From positions 124,001 to 188,000 of the forward strand of contig JACTMP010000022.1 in assembly GCA_014584575.1 (NCBI GenBank): a stretch of DNA of 64,000 nucleotides, in the 5' to 3' direction. A model generated the notes under the pieces. That model was not told where the DNA came from, did no database searches, and saw only the letters and a program-made list of their open reading frames with translations. The translations under genes were made by a program, and so were the position numbers. This document shows, in pieces, positions 16,321 to 23,837 of this stretch. Source of the stretch: Chloroflexota bacterium. GTDB lineage: Bacteria; Chloroflexota; Anaerolineae; Promineifilales; Promineifilaceae. Each line of letters begins with the position of its first letter. Position 1 is the stretch's first letter.

Positions 16321-18504
16321 TTATTCTGAGGGGGCGTGTACACCCCACAATCGCAGCATCTCATCATGGCCGCAGGTGGCCAGCAGGGTGCTGTCACTGT
16401 TAAATGCCACGTTCTGAGTGTTGTCGCTCTTATTGGCCGCCCCCTGCACCGGCAGTGCCGCGCCCGTGGCCGTATCCCAGAACATGAGCGCATGGCTGCC
16501 GCCGCCGGCGACAAGCAGCTGTCCATCCGGGCTGAAAGCCACATCCATCGTGCCGCCAACCAATCCTTCAAGCAGGAATAGCTGCGCGCCACTGCTCACG
16601 TCCCACAGACGCACATCCGCTCCCCCAGATGCCAGTTTTGTTCCGTCCGGGCTGAACGCAATGCTCAAGCCCCACTCTTCGCCTCCGTTTCCATACAGTT
16701 CCGTGTGCAGATCCCCTGTGGCCCGGTCCCACAATGTGATAGTCCCGTCTGAGGTAGCAGCCAGCAATCTGCCATCAGGGCTAAACGCCACATCAAAAAC
16801 AAATGAAGTCAGGGGGATATCGAGCAGCAGCGTGCCAGAGGCTATATCCCACACTTTAGCAAAGGCCGACCCCGGCACATTAAAGACAGAACCGGTACCG
16901 GCGGCAACCAGCGTGCCATCGGGGCTAATCGCTACACTCCCTACTGCATGCGCTTGGGGACGTTGCAGCAATAATTTCCCACTGGTTACATCCCACACAC
17001 GGACGATTTCCAATGTGGTTGCCGCCAGGAGCCGACCATCCAGGCTGAGGGCTATACTTCTGACCCACTCAGACACCGGCAGCGTATTCAACACGCGACC
17101 ATCAGCAATGTCTTGCAGGGTGATGGCGGCAACTCCACTAGAAACCAGCAATTTACCATCAGGGCTAAACGCGACCATGCAGATACTATCCTGGTCAAAT
17201 GCGGCCAACTGTTGGATCTGATTCACGTTGCCGGGCGTGATGGGCTGCACGGCCGTGAGCAGCGGCCACGTGGTACTTTCTGTAGCGGTGGGCATCCAGG
17301 AGGGCATGTTTGTTTCCGGGTCGTAAACGCCCCAAACCAGGCCGTCCAGGTCATTGACGTACTCTTCGGTCAGGTAAGAAGCGTACGCTTCTTGCTGTTG
17401 CAGGTAACGGCCGAAAAAGGCAGTGGCCAGGGCTAACACTGCCGGCCGGTACCGAGAGCCATAAATACCGGCAAAAGTCGTATTCACGCCGGGCACAGAA
17501 ATTAGATAACGTTCCTCTGCGCCCAGGTTTTCGTACACAAAGACGGCCGACCAGGCGTAGGGCGAATCGGCGCCGGTTGTGCCCTCTATGATCAGAGTGG
17601 GTACGGTAGCCGCGGCCAGCCCACGTTCACCAAAGACCGGCCCCCCCCCGCCGCCCAGCGAGAAGACCGCCTGGATGCGTTCATCGCTGAACGGCGGCCA
17701 CAGCTCCCCTTCTTCGGGGGGAATAACAAACTGGGCGTGATAGGCGGCCCGTTGTGCCATCTCGGCGGCGCTCAGGCAGACGAGATCGTAGTGATGGGCC
17801 GGTTCGCGGCACCACGCCGTGCGGTAGGTGGGATCCAACCTGGCCCCGGCCAACGATAGGGCCACGTACCCACCAAAGTAATAACCGGCCACACCGGCCT
17901 GTCGTGTGTCCATCAGGCCGACCAGATCGCCGCTGTCCAGGCGCGCCAGATGATCCAGCGCCAGCAAGATGTCGCGCGGCCCGTCTACCGTCAGTTCAAT
18001 ACCGGTCCAGTTGTTCTGGTACATCACAGCCGCCACCACAAAACCATGTGAGGCCAGATGGGTGGTGAGATATTCCAGATCCACTCTGGTGCGGGAAACC
18101 GGTAGATCCGCAGGGGAAGGAGAATACAGGATCAGCGGATAAGGGCCGCCGCTGTAATCGGGCACGGCGTTTTCGCCGGCCCATAGGGCCGGGTAATACA
18201 ACCAGACGCGGATTTTGCGCTCCTCTCGTCTGGCGTCGGTGAATGTCAATTCGCGGAAGCCCATGCTGTAAGGCCCTGGTTCGGTAAGCGATGGGAGGGG
18301 CGCGGCGCGGGTGGGCGTGTCTATGACGGCCGTTGCCGGTGGGTCCGGCGGGGGTAATTGCAGGGGCACGGCCGTGGGCGGGATATTAGCGGTAGGCGGT
18401 TGGGTGGGTACGGTTGTGACGGTGGGCACGGCCGTTTCCGCCTGAGCGCAGGCCACCAACCCCAGGCAGACCAGCAAACAGGCAGCACAAAAGATGGTAC
18501 GCAT
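16321..18504 (-). CDS. Lipoprotein: dienelactone/PAF-acetylhydrolase-like domain fused to WD40 propeller, nucleophile apparently lost
   Basis: 727 residues. The signal peptide ends VCLGLVAC (lipobox), then a Thr/Pro linker. Residues about 75-390 are an alpha/beta-hydrolase region like PAF-acetylhydrolase (IRVWLYYPALW, YPLILYSPSP, LTTHLASHGFVVAAVMY). At the nucleophile elbow the family's G-x-S-x-G is AGYYFGGYVAL, so Ser appears replaced by Tyr and catalysis is doubtful. Residues about 420-720 hold WD40 blades ending VWDVTSGKLL, VWDIASGTLL, LWDRATGDL, LWDVSSGAQL and FWDTATGAAL. GAGGAGG stands 5 bases before the ATG at 18504, which fixes the start. A binding or scaffold role outside the membrane is likely. 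Confidence 0.8.
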   Translation of the reverse strand: MRTIFCAACLLVCLGLVACAQAETAVPTVTTVPTQPPTANIPPTAVPLQLPPPDPPATAVIDTPTRAAPLPSLTEPGPYSMGFRELTFTDARREERKIRVWLYYPALWAGENAVPDYSGGPYPLILYSPSPADLPVSRTRVDLEYLTTHLASHGFVVAAVMYQNNWTGIELTVDGPRDILLALDHLARLDSGDLVGLMDTRQAGVAGYYFGGYVALSLAGARLDPTYRTAWCREPAHHYDLVCLSAAEMAQRAAYHAQFVIPPEEGELWPPFSDERIQAVFSLGGGGGPVFGERGLAAATVPTLIIEGTTGADSPYAWSAVFVYENLGAEERYLISVPGVNTTFAGIYGSRYRPAVLALATAFFGRYLQQQEAYASYLTEEYVNDLDGLVWGVYDPETNMPSWMPTATESTTWPLLTAVQPITPGNVNQIQQLAAFDQDSICMVAFSPDGKLLVSSGVAAITLQDIADGRVLNTLPVSEWVRSIALSLDGRLLAATTLEIVRVWDVTSGKLLLQRPQAHAVGSVAISPDGTLVAAGTGSVFNVPGSAFAKVWDIASGTLLLDIPLTSFVFDVAFSPDGRLLAATSDGTITLWDRATGDLHTELYGNGGEEWGLSIAFSPDGTKLASGGADVRLWDVSSGAQLFLLEGLVGGTMDVAFSPDGQLLVAGGGSHALMFWDTATGAALPVQGAANKSDNTQNVAFNSDSTLLATCGHDEMLRLWGVHAPSE

Positions 18505-18592
18505 GTCAACCTCCTCACTGTTCATCTGTTATCAGGTTGGTAGGCGAATCTCTGTCTGGATATGTAAGGGCGTAAGCGTTCAGTCCCTCAAG

Positions 18593-18654
18593 AGACCTGA
18601 CAGGTTTTTGGCCTGTAAAGTCTCAATTTGAACTGGTGAAAACCTGTCAGGTCT
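18593..18654. repeat. AGACCTGACAGGTTTTT inverted pair
   Basis: The arm AGACCTGACAGGTTTTT is found again inverted as AAAACCTGTCAGGTCT after about 30 bases. The same arms, fused head to head, form the perfect 34-bp palindrome at 31181. It lies in the ~400-base gap upstream of the WD40 lipoprotein gene, which otherwise shows nothing recognisable except the dyad at 18749. Confidence 0.7.
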
Positions 18655-18748
18655 GAACGATTACGTGAGGGCAAAAGATTACAGGATTGTCTATCAATCA
18701 GGGCAAAATGACGCCATAAAACTCTCTATACTCCTGCCTGATAGCGCC

Positions 18749-18803
18749 AGCAAGTGACAAACCTCACCAGAAAATGGTGAGGTTCGTCAGGTATTTACTT
18801 GCT
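18749..18803. repeat. Nested hairpin in intergenic gap
   Basis: Inner stem ACCTCACCA/TGGTGAGGT around GAAAA, with outer arms AGCAAGT/ACTTGCT. It is downstream of the thioesterase gene and could end its transcript; there is no clear T-tract. Confidence 0.6.
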
Positions 18804-18903
18804 GTGGACACTGTCTCTTACGCTGGTAATTGGGGAGCAAGGGGCGAGGTGAGCTTTTTGCAGTTCTAATGGTTTGAAACTGTCCCAACAGGGTTTGTTC
18901 CTC

Positions 18904-19320
18904 TCAAGCGGTGAGTTGGGCCAGCAGTTCTTCGGGGATGCGGGTGGCTTTGTGGGCGGCCATGTCCACATAGACCCAGACCACTTCGCCGATTGAGAGA
19001 ACCCTGTCATCCCCCCGGTGAAAAATGGCTAATTCCCAGGTGAGGGAGCTACGGCCGTGCTCGCCCAACTTTACCCCCACCTCAATCTCATCATCAAACT
19101 TGATCGGCGCCCGATATTCCACCACCGTCTTGACGGTGTGGAAGTCAAAACCCGTCGCCGCCTGCTGCCAGACGTTATAGTCTCGCCAGCGCAGATATTC
19201 GGTCACGGCCGTGTCAAAATAGGTCAGATAATGGGCATTAAACACCACCCCCTGCGCGTCTATCTCCGAATACCGCACCCGAAACTGGAAGAAAAAAGGA
19301 AAATCACTCTTTTGCATCAT
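18904..19320 (-). CDS. Acyl-CoA thioesterase, 4-hydroxybenzoyl-CoA thioesterase family (hotdog fold)
   Basis: 138 residues, the normal family length. The active-site block RYSEIDAQGVVFNAHYLTYFDTAVTEYLR carries the Asp (D-x-x-G-x-V-x-N-x-x-Y) that defines YbgC/FcbC-type hotdog thioesterases, and the central helix follows directly. The remaining strands (VEYRAPIKFDDEIEVGVKLGEHGRSSLTWELAIF ... VWVYVDMAAHKATRIP) fit. It hydrolyses short or aromatic acyl-CoA esters in the cytoplasm; the exact acyl group is unknown. It is the last gene after the MazEF-like pair in the same direction with only 15 bases between, but shows no Shine-Dalgarno, so co-transcription is probable and translation signals are weak. 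Confidence 0.86.
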   Translation of the reverse strand: MMQKSDFPFFFQFRVRYSEIDAQGVVFNAHYLTYFDTAVTEYLRWRDYNVWQQAATGFDFHTVKTVVEYRAPIKFDDEIEVGVKLGEHGRSSLTWELAIFHRGDDRVLSIGEVVWVYVDMAAHKATRIPEELLAQLTA

Positions 19321-19335
19321 GATTGTTTTGGATTG

Positions 19336-19716
19336 TTACTTAATGCCCAGATTGAATTTAATTGCTTTGTCTACATCGCGCATTCGTGATGGGCTTAACC
19401 TGCCAATCGGGCGCACGGCCGTCTCTCCTTTTGGCGACCGCAAACGACTGGCATGACCGCTTTGTTGAATGGTAGCCATTTGAGAGCAGTTGACCACGCT
19501 GCGCTCTGGCAAACCACTTTCTTCTGGCTCAATCACCACGATAAATGGAAAGGTTTTGGCCGGTACAGTGCGGGTAATAGCAACCACCACCGTGGTCGCG
19601 CCATATTGATTGCCGGTATCGTTTTGCACCACCAATGCAGGCCGGATTCCTCCCTGCTCGCTGCCTTTGACCGGATCAAACTCCACCCAATAAATTTCCC
19701 CTCGTTTAATTGGCAT
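19336..19716 (-). CDS. mazF: MazF/PemK-family toxin (mRNA endonuclease)
   Basis: 126 residues. MazF signatures: the start KRGEIYWVEFDPVKGSEQGGIRPALVVQND, the strand TVVVAITRT, a cleft loop, and the end IGRLSPSRMRDVDKAIKFNLGI. MazF cuts mRNA at short sequences and is held inactive by its antitoxin. The ATG at 19716 follows AGGGG at about 7 bases and overlaps the antitoxin's last 11 bases. The stretch between the VVNCSQM strand and the IGRLS helix is several residues longer than usual (GHASRLRSPKGETAVRP). Part of it is encoded by an ACGGCCGT octamer, so this loop may come from repeat insertion. Confidence 0.88.
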   Translation of the reverse strand: MPIKRGEIYWVEFDPVKGSEQGGIRPALVVQNDTGNQYGATTVVVAITRTVPAKTFPFIVVIEPEESGLPERSVVNCSQMATIQQSGHASRLRSPKGETAVRPIGRLSPSRMRDVDKAIKFNLGIK

Positions 19717-19978
19717 CGGGAACCCCTTCATTGAGCGCCATAGCTTCCGCAACGGCCGTAGCCGAAGCAGCCGCAAATTCCTCAGCCTCGGCGGCATAAA
19801 ACTGGTAGCCTTCGGCTGCCAGGTGTGCTTCCTCTAAATCTCTGATGTATTCCAGGGCCAGGCTTATCACCTGGCTGCGGCTGGTATTTGTTTCCAGGGC
19901 TTGCTGGTCGGCAAAAGCAACCAATTCATCTGGAAGCGAAATGGTGATTTTACGCACGGCCGTAGAATGGGTAGACAT
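19706..19978 (-). CDS. Ribbon-helix-helix antitoxin (MazE-like partner)
   Basis: 90 residues. The N-terminus TAVRKITISLPDELVAFADQQALETNTSRSQVISLALEYIRDLEEA is a CopG/MetJ-type ribbon-helix-helix DNA-binding unit. The acidic, Ala-rich tail (AAEGYQFYAAEAEEFAAASATAVAEAMALNEG) is the likely toxin-binding segment. The ATG at 19978 has AGGAG 9 bases upstream; the longer frame to 20014 would start in non-conserved sequence. Gene order antitoxin then toxin with an 11-base overlap is typical for such modules, which usually repress their own promoter. Confidence 0.84.
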   Translation of the reverse strand: MSTHSTAVRKITISLPDELVAFADQQALETNTSRSQVISLALEYIRDLEEAHLAAEGYQFYAAEAEEFAAASATAVAEAMALNEGVPDAN

Positions 19979-20142
19979 TATTTTGACTCCTGTGTAAATA
20001 GGACGCAGATTCACGCGGATGACGCGGATAAAATGTTGTAAACAGGCGTTCTATTTTCATTCATGTGGGTGGGCTGCCGCCCGTCTTTGCCAATTAACCA
20101 AACAGCTAAGACTGCCTGATTTTACCCCATTTCAGATGGCAA

Positions 20143-20673
20143 TCAAGTCATACCGCCAGTATTACCCTCTTGCTGATGTGCCCGCCATAAATCGGCCAGC
20201 GCCGCAACCGCTTCTCCCGCTGCCCGATCAAAACCTTGCCATCGGGCTACCGCCTCTGGATGATTCTCGCGCAGCCATTTGAATGTTGGCCCTGCCTGGG
20301 CCATCACCCGCTGGCGTTCGGCGTCGTCTGGCGGCAGAATATCAAATTTTTGAATCCGATTGCCCGTAAATGTAAATTCCGCCTTACCGGTCATGCCACC
20401 CGTACCAATCGCCCGGCTTAATTCATGTTCGTTCCAGAAAGTACAGCGAACGACGTTGCCTTCAATTTCAAAATCTCGGAATTCAACCAGAGTCTTTGAT
20501 GCCAGATCATATTCATGGGCGGCGCGAATAACGGCCGTGCCCACATAACTCTCTCCACCAGACACAATCTCGCCCGTCTCCGAAAACATAGCCACACACG
20601 CTTCAATATCGTGTCGGTTGCTGGCATCCTGATACGCTTCCAGTAGTTCAATGTATTGTTGACCTGTAGACAT
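20143..20673 (-). CDS. SnoaL-like nuclear transport factor 2 family protein
   Basis: 176 residues. The start (YIELLEAYQDASNRHDIEACVAMFSETGEIVSGGESYVGTAVIRAAHEYDL) is a SnoaL/NTF2 cone, followed by the strands FRDFEIEGNVVRCTFWNEHELSRAIG and KAEFTFTGNRIQKFDILPP. The final 45 residues are an extra helical tail. No signal peptide is seen, so it is cytoplasmic, unlike the lipoprotein member at 15841. GGAG lies about 8 bases before the ATG. The reaction is unknown; family members include isomerases, dehydratases and pure binding proteins. Confidence 0.8.
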   Translation of the reverse strand: MSTGQQYIELLEAYQDASNRHDIEACVAMFSETGEIVSGGESYVGTAVIRAAHEYDLASKTLVEFRDFEIEGNVVRCTFWNEHELSRAIGTGGMTGKAEFTFTGNRIQKFDILPPDDAERQRVMAQAGPTFKWLRENHPEAVARWQGFDRAAGEAVAALADLWRAHQQEGNTGGMT

Positions 20674-20754
20674 CCTATTTCTCCAAAACTAAAAACAGAT
20701 AATTAGCCATAGCTCATAAAGCGCAAACTGTGCTTTGCAAATCATCCGCAATTC

Positions 20755-20893
20755 TCATTCCGAGGTCTTCCGAGGAATCCCCCGCGTGCTGACAAGTAGT
20801 AGGGATTCCTCCTCGAAGACTCGTCGGAATGATATATGGCGCGGCCGTTTCTTGTAGCCTGAGTTGCCCTGGCAATGGTTGGCTCGGAATGAC
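20755..20893. repeat. TCATTCCGA-bounded inverted repeat, two abutting elements
   Basis: CATTCCGAGG ... GGAATCCC faces GGGATTCC ... CGGAATG (20755-20832). A second stretch ending GCTCGGAATGAC follows to 20893. Both ends carry TCATTCCGA-type termini, resembling small non-coding inverted-repeat elements. This and the element at 20915 fill the 380-base gap. Confidence 0.6.
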
Positions 20894-20914
20894 ACAGAAA
20901 AATCCAGATTATTT

Positions 20915-21047
20915 TGTTAACAGCAGGGCAATCGCATATTCCTCGATGCGGCAGATAAATCTGCACCAACAGAAGGCAAAGTCGGCCTTCGCCGACTGGA
21001 ACCCAGCCCACGAAGGTGGGCTTATGCGATTGCCCTATTGTTAACAG
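20915..21047. mobile_element. MITE-like element, 133 bp, with about 24-bp terminal inverted repeats
   Basis: The left end TGTTAACAGCAGGGCAATCGC pairs with the right end GCGATTGCCCTATTGTTAACA with two mismatches. The interior holds two small hairpins (GCAGATAAATCTGC; AGTCGGCCTTCGCCGACT). The same interior is found again at 37619-37756, where it interrupts a gene. There is no coding capacity. Confidence 0.65.
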
Positions 21048-21052
21048 TGTAC

Positions 21053-22801
21053 TCAATCCTGGCGGTCATTCTTCCGATTCAGCCATAACAGCGTTGCCGA
21101 CAGGATGCCGGCCGCGCCGATAATACTCCAGCCAAGCTGGCCCAGCCGTTTTTCGATTTTGTCGTACCGTTTGAGCATTTCCCGGTCAGTCTGCACCCGG
21201 ATTTGCCCTTGCTCGGCCATTGTTAATAAACGCTGTACGCGGCCGGGGGTGGAGAGATACGGCCGTATCAACCCCCACGCCGTCTCCCAAGTCCACTGCT
21301 GCCCCTGCTGCTCCCGTATCAGCGCCTCGCCGTATTTTTCAAAGTAGTGCCAGGGGTTAATCTCCTCGTCTAGCTGCGATACCAGCCCGGAAACCATACC
21401 AATGGCCCGCCCCAGGTAAATAAAGTCCTGCGGTATCTGGATGGGAAATTCAAAGAGCAAGTCACGGAATTCCTCGCCGATTTCCTGAATCTCTTTGGGA
21501 TCAGGCCGGGTTAGTTCCAGCAGGCTGCGCCCCCAAATGCGTTCCAGCACGGCCGTTTGCGCTTCGGCAATACGCTCCAAATCTGCGCCGGGCAGGAAAA
21601 AACCCAGCCGGGCATACGCCTGCGTCAGCGCCCGGCCATCTTTCTGCAAGACGCTGATCAATACCTGCCGCAAATTTTCGCCCATCAGGTCAGGCACGCG
21701 CCCCACCATGCCAAAGTCCACAAAGGTCAACCAAAACGGCCGTGCCAGTTGCGGCGGTGTATCTCCATTTGCCGATACCGCCCAGGGCAGGTCGGTGCGC
21801 GGCCGCACAAACAAATTGCCCGGATGCGGGTCGGCGTGGAAAAAACCCTCCTGGAAAATCTGGTGGAAATAGGTGTCCAGCAGCGTTTCCGCCACCTCTT
21901 TGGGATTCACCCCCACCGCCTCCATGCCAGCCACATCCGTAATTTTGATCCCCTCCACATTTTCCAACACAATCACCCGGCGCGTGGAATGTTGGCGATA
22001 GACGGCCGGGATGTAAACCCGCTCACTGTCCGCGTACAGTTCGGCAAACCGCTCGACATTGTCCGCTTCCAGCACATAGTCCAGTTCTTCCCAAAGAGTG
22101 CGGGCAAACTCGTCTAGCAGCGCCGGTACATTGGCGCGGCGGCGAATCGGCTTGTAGCGCATCACCCAACGTGCCACCACCTTGAGTGCATCCAGGTCGG
22201 TGCGCACAATCTCTTCAATGTCGGGGCGCTGAATTTTGATGACGACGGGGATTGGTTCGGCTGGAGCGTACAGCCAGGCGCGGTGCGCCTGCCCCAGTGA
22301 AGCGGCCGCCAGCGGGGTCTGTTCAATGCGGGCAAAACGGCCGTCCGCATCCGGCAACTCCTCGTATAAAACGGCCATCATCCGCCCCGTTGGTTCGGCC
22401 GGGACCTCATCCTGCAAACCGCGCAGCTCTTCGGTCACTTCCACCGGCAGCACATCCACCCGCGAACTGAGGAACTGGCCTAGCTTAATCATCACGCCGC
22501 CCATTTCCAGCGCCAGGGCGCGGAAACGCCGCGCCGAGCGCCGCATCCGCTGTGGTCGCCGGTCGCGTACCCAATCGTCTATGCCTGGCAGCCGTGCCAA
22601 CAGCAAATCCCACAGGATAATTTGCAGGATGATGCCGCCAAAAAAGAACAGGATACGCCGGTAACGGCCGTACACCTGAAACGGCGCACCCCTATCCGGC
22701 AAAAGGTGAGGGTCGGTTGGCAAGGGGAACTGGCCGTTCATGTGGGATTGCACACGGCCGTTAACACCAACCTGTACCTGCTCCTGCTCTGAAACTGCCA
22801 T
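21053..22801 (-). CDS. ABC1/UbiB (AarF)-family atypical kinase
   Basis: 582 residues. The UbiB-family signatures are present: KxGQ helix GGVMIKLGQFLSSRVDVLP, Ala-rich nucleotide loop TPLAAASLGQAHRA, ATP lysine in PVVIKIQRP, catalytic loop FHADPHPGNLFV, and metal-binding VDFGMVGR in place of DFG. A C-terminal hydrophobic segment (LGWSIIGAAGILSATLLWL) anchors it. UbiB proteins are ATPases needed for quinone or lipid handling. About 100 extra residues at the N-terminus contain one more hydrophobic stretch (ILFFFGGIILQIILW). The ATG at 22801 is used; the longer frame begins with TTG. No quinone genes are nearby, so the pathway is not shown by context. Confidence 0.9.
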   Translation of the reverse strand: MAVSEQEQVQVGVNGRVQSHMNGQFPLPTDPHLLPDRGAPFQVYGRYRRILFFFGGIILQIILWDLLLARLPGIDDWVRDRRPQRMRRSARRFRALALEMGGVMIKLGQFLSSRVDVLPVEVTEELRGLQDEVPAEPTGRMMAVLYEELPDADGRFARIEQTPLAAASLGQAHRAWLYAPAEPIPVVIKIQRPDIEEIVRTDLDALKVVARWVMRYKPIRRRANVPALLDEFARTLWEELDYVLEADNVERFAELYADSERVYIPAVYRQHSTRRVIVLENVEGIKITDVAGMEAVGVNPKEVAETLLDTYFHQIFQEGFFHADPHPGNLFVRPRTDLPWAVSANGDTPPQLARPFWLTFVDFGMVGRVPDLMGENLRQVLISVLQKDGRALTQAYARLGFFLPGADLERIAEAQTAVLERIWGRSLLELTRPDPKEIQEIGEEFRDLLFEFPIQIPQDFIYLGRAIGMVSGLVSQLDEEINPWHYFEKYGEALIREQQGQQWTWETAWGLIRPYLSTPGRVQRLLTMAEQGQIRVQTDREMLKRYDKIEKRLGQLGWSIIGAAGILSATLLWLNRKNDRQD

Positions 22802-22851
22802 AAACCGCAATTATCCCCCCGATTGACCGCAGGCACAAACTATGATGCGTG

Positions 22852-22905
22852 ATACGTGATGCGTGACACATGACGGGTCACGCATCACGCATCACGGGTC
22901 ACGTC
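22852..22905. repeat. TGATGCGTGA word-repeat dyad
   Basis: TGATGCGTGATACGTGATGC on the left faces GGGTCACGCATCACGCATCA on the right. It is in the 480-base gap upstream of the ABC1 kinase and the chemosensory operon. Confidence 0.7.
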
Positions 22906-23074
22906 CCAGGCTATAGCCCCTCAGTCATGGTACAACAATCAGGTCAACAACACGGCCGTTCTCCCCTATAATCGCTTCAGGCAATGACAAGTATTGCCGC
23001 AATCAACCCACCGCCGTAAACTGGTAATCGGTGAACGGTATTTGGTAATCGGTGAGCAGTAAGCGGATTACGGT

Positions 23075-23136
23075 TCACGCATCACGCATCACGTATCACG
23101 TATCACGTATCACGTATCACGGGTCACGCATCACGG
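23075..23136. repeat. Tandem CACGTATCACGTATCACG words
   Basis: About six copies of an ATCACG(C/T)A 9-mer in a row, with no opposing arm on this side. The rest of the 22802-23285 gap (around 22920-23060 and 23140-23280) shows only GGTAATCGGTGA-type words and no gene I can support. Confidence 0.65.
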
Positions 23137-23285
23137 GGAAGATTGCGCCGAAACACGGCAAGACAGAGTGTTTGTTTAAGCAGAGTGCCAGGTAGAAGTG
23201 TGCGCCTTCCCTCTGTGCGTACCTGAAAGTAAAAGTTGTATCCCACATCCCAACTTGTATCGTAGCCATCATTTTGTGGTTCAAT

Positions 23286-23837
23286 ATGGGTGCTAAAAAA
23301 ATGAAGAAACAAAGCGACTCATCGTTATCTCTTTCTCCAGACCTGGAAGAAACCGGCAGCGGTCATGTACTCACGTTCCAACTGGGGGCGCAGCGGTATG
23401 GATTACCGGTCACGGCCGTGTACCAGATTATCGAGATCGTGGCCATCACCCACCTGCCGCAAATGCCGCCGGGAATTCAGGGGGCGATTAACGTTCACGG
23501 CCGTGTGGTGCCCGTCATTGATCTGCGCCTCCGTTTTGGCCTGCCTTGCCTGCCTTACCACCTGCACACGCCGCTCATCCTGGTGGAGGACGATGACCAG
23601 CTTTTGGCGCTGGTAGTGGACGCCGTTCACGAAGTGGTGGCCGTGCCCCTGCCCACCCATGAGACCCCGGCTGTGGTGCAGGTTGGCCAGGAATTGATCC
23701 CCCTCATAGACGTGGCTCACCTGCTCGACCAGCAGGAACGGCAGCAGTTGGCGCAACGATTATCAGCCTGCGCCCGCCGCCCGGCCACCAATGGCAAAAA
23801 CGGAGCGGCCCAACCGGCCACAGGGGTGGCCGCGTGA
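23286..23837 (+). CDS. cheW: CheW-like chemosensory coupling protein
   Basis: 183 residues. The CheW domain reads VLTFQLGAQRYGLPVTAVYQIIEIVAITHLPQMPPGIQGAINVHGRVVPVIDLRLRFGLP ... LALVVDAVHEVVAVPLP. The R-G-x-x-x-P-V-x-D/L core that couples receptor and kinase is intact (HGRVVPVIDLR). A Ser-rich N-terminal tail and an Ala-rich C-terminal tail are extra. Start by ATG at 23286; ATG 23301 is possible and no strong ribosome site distinguishes them. Its stop overlaps the start of cheR (TGATG), so it is the first gene of a tightly coupled operon. Confidence 0.88.
   Translation: MGAKKMKKQSDSSLSLSPDLEETGSGHVLTFQLGAQRYGLPVTAVYQIIEIVAITHLPQMPPGIQGAINVHGRVVPVIDLRLRFGLPCLPYHLHTPLILVEDDDQLLALVVDAVHEVVAVPLPTHETPAVVQVGQELIPLIDVAHLLDQQERQQLAQRLSACARRPATNGKNGAAQPATGVAA

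Noticed and set aside
23124..23312. Minus-strand 62-residue frame upstream of cheW
   Set aside because: No recognisable motif, overlaps the cheW start, and part of it reads the CACGTATCACG word repeat.
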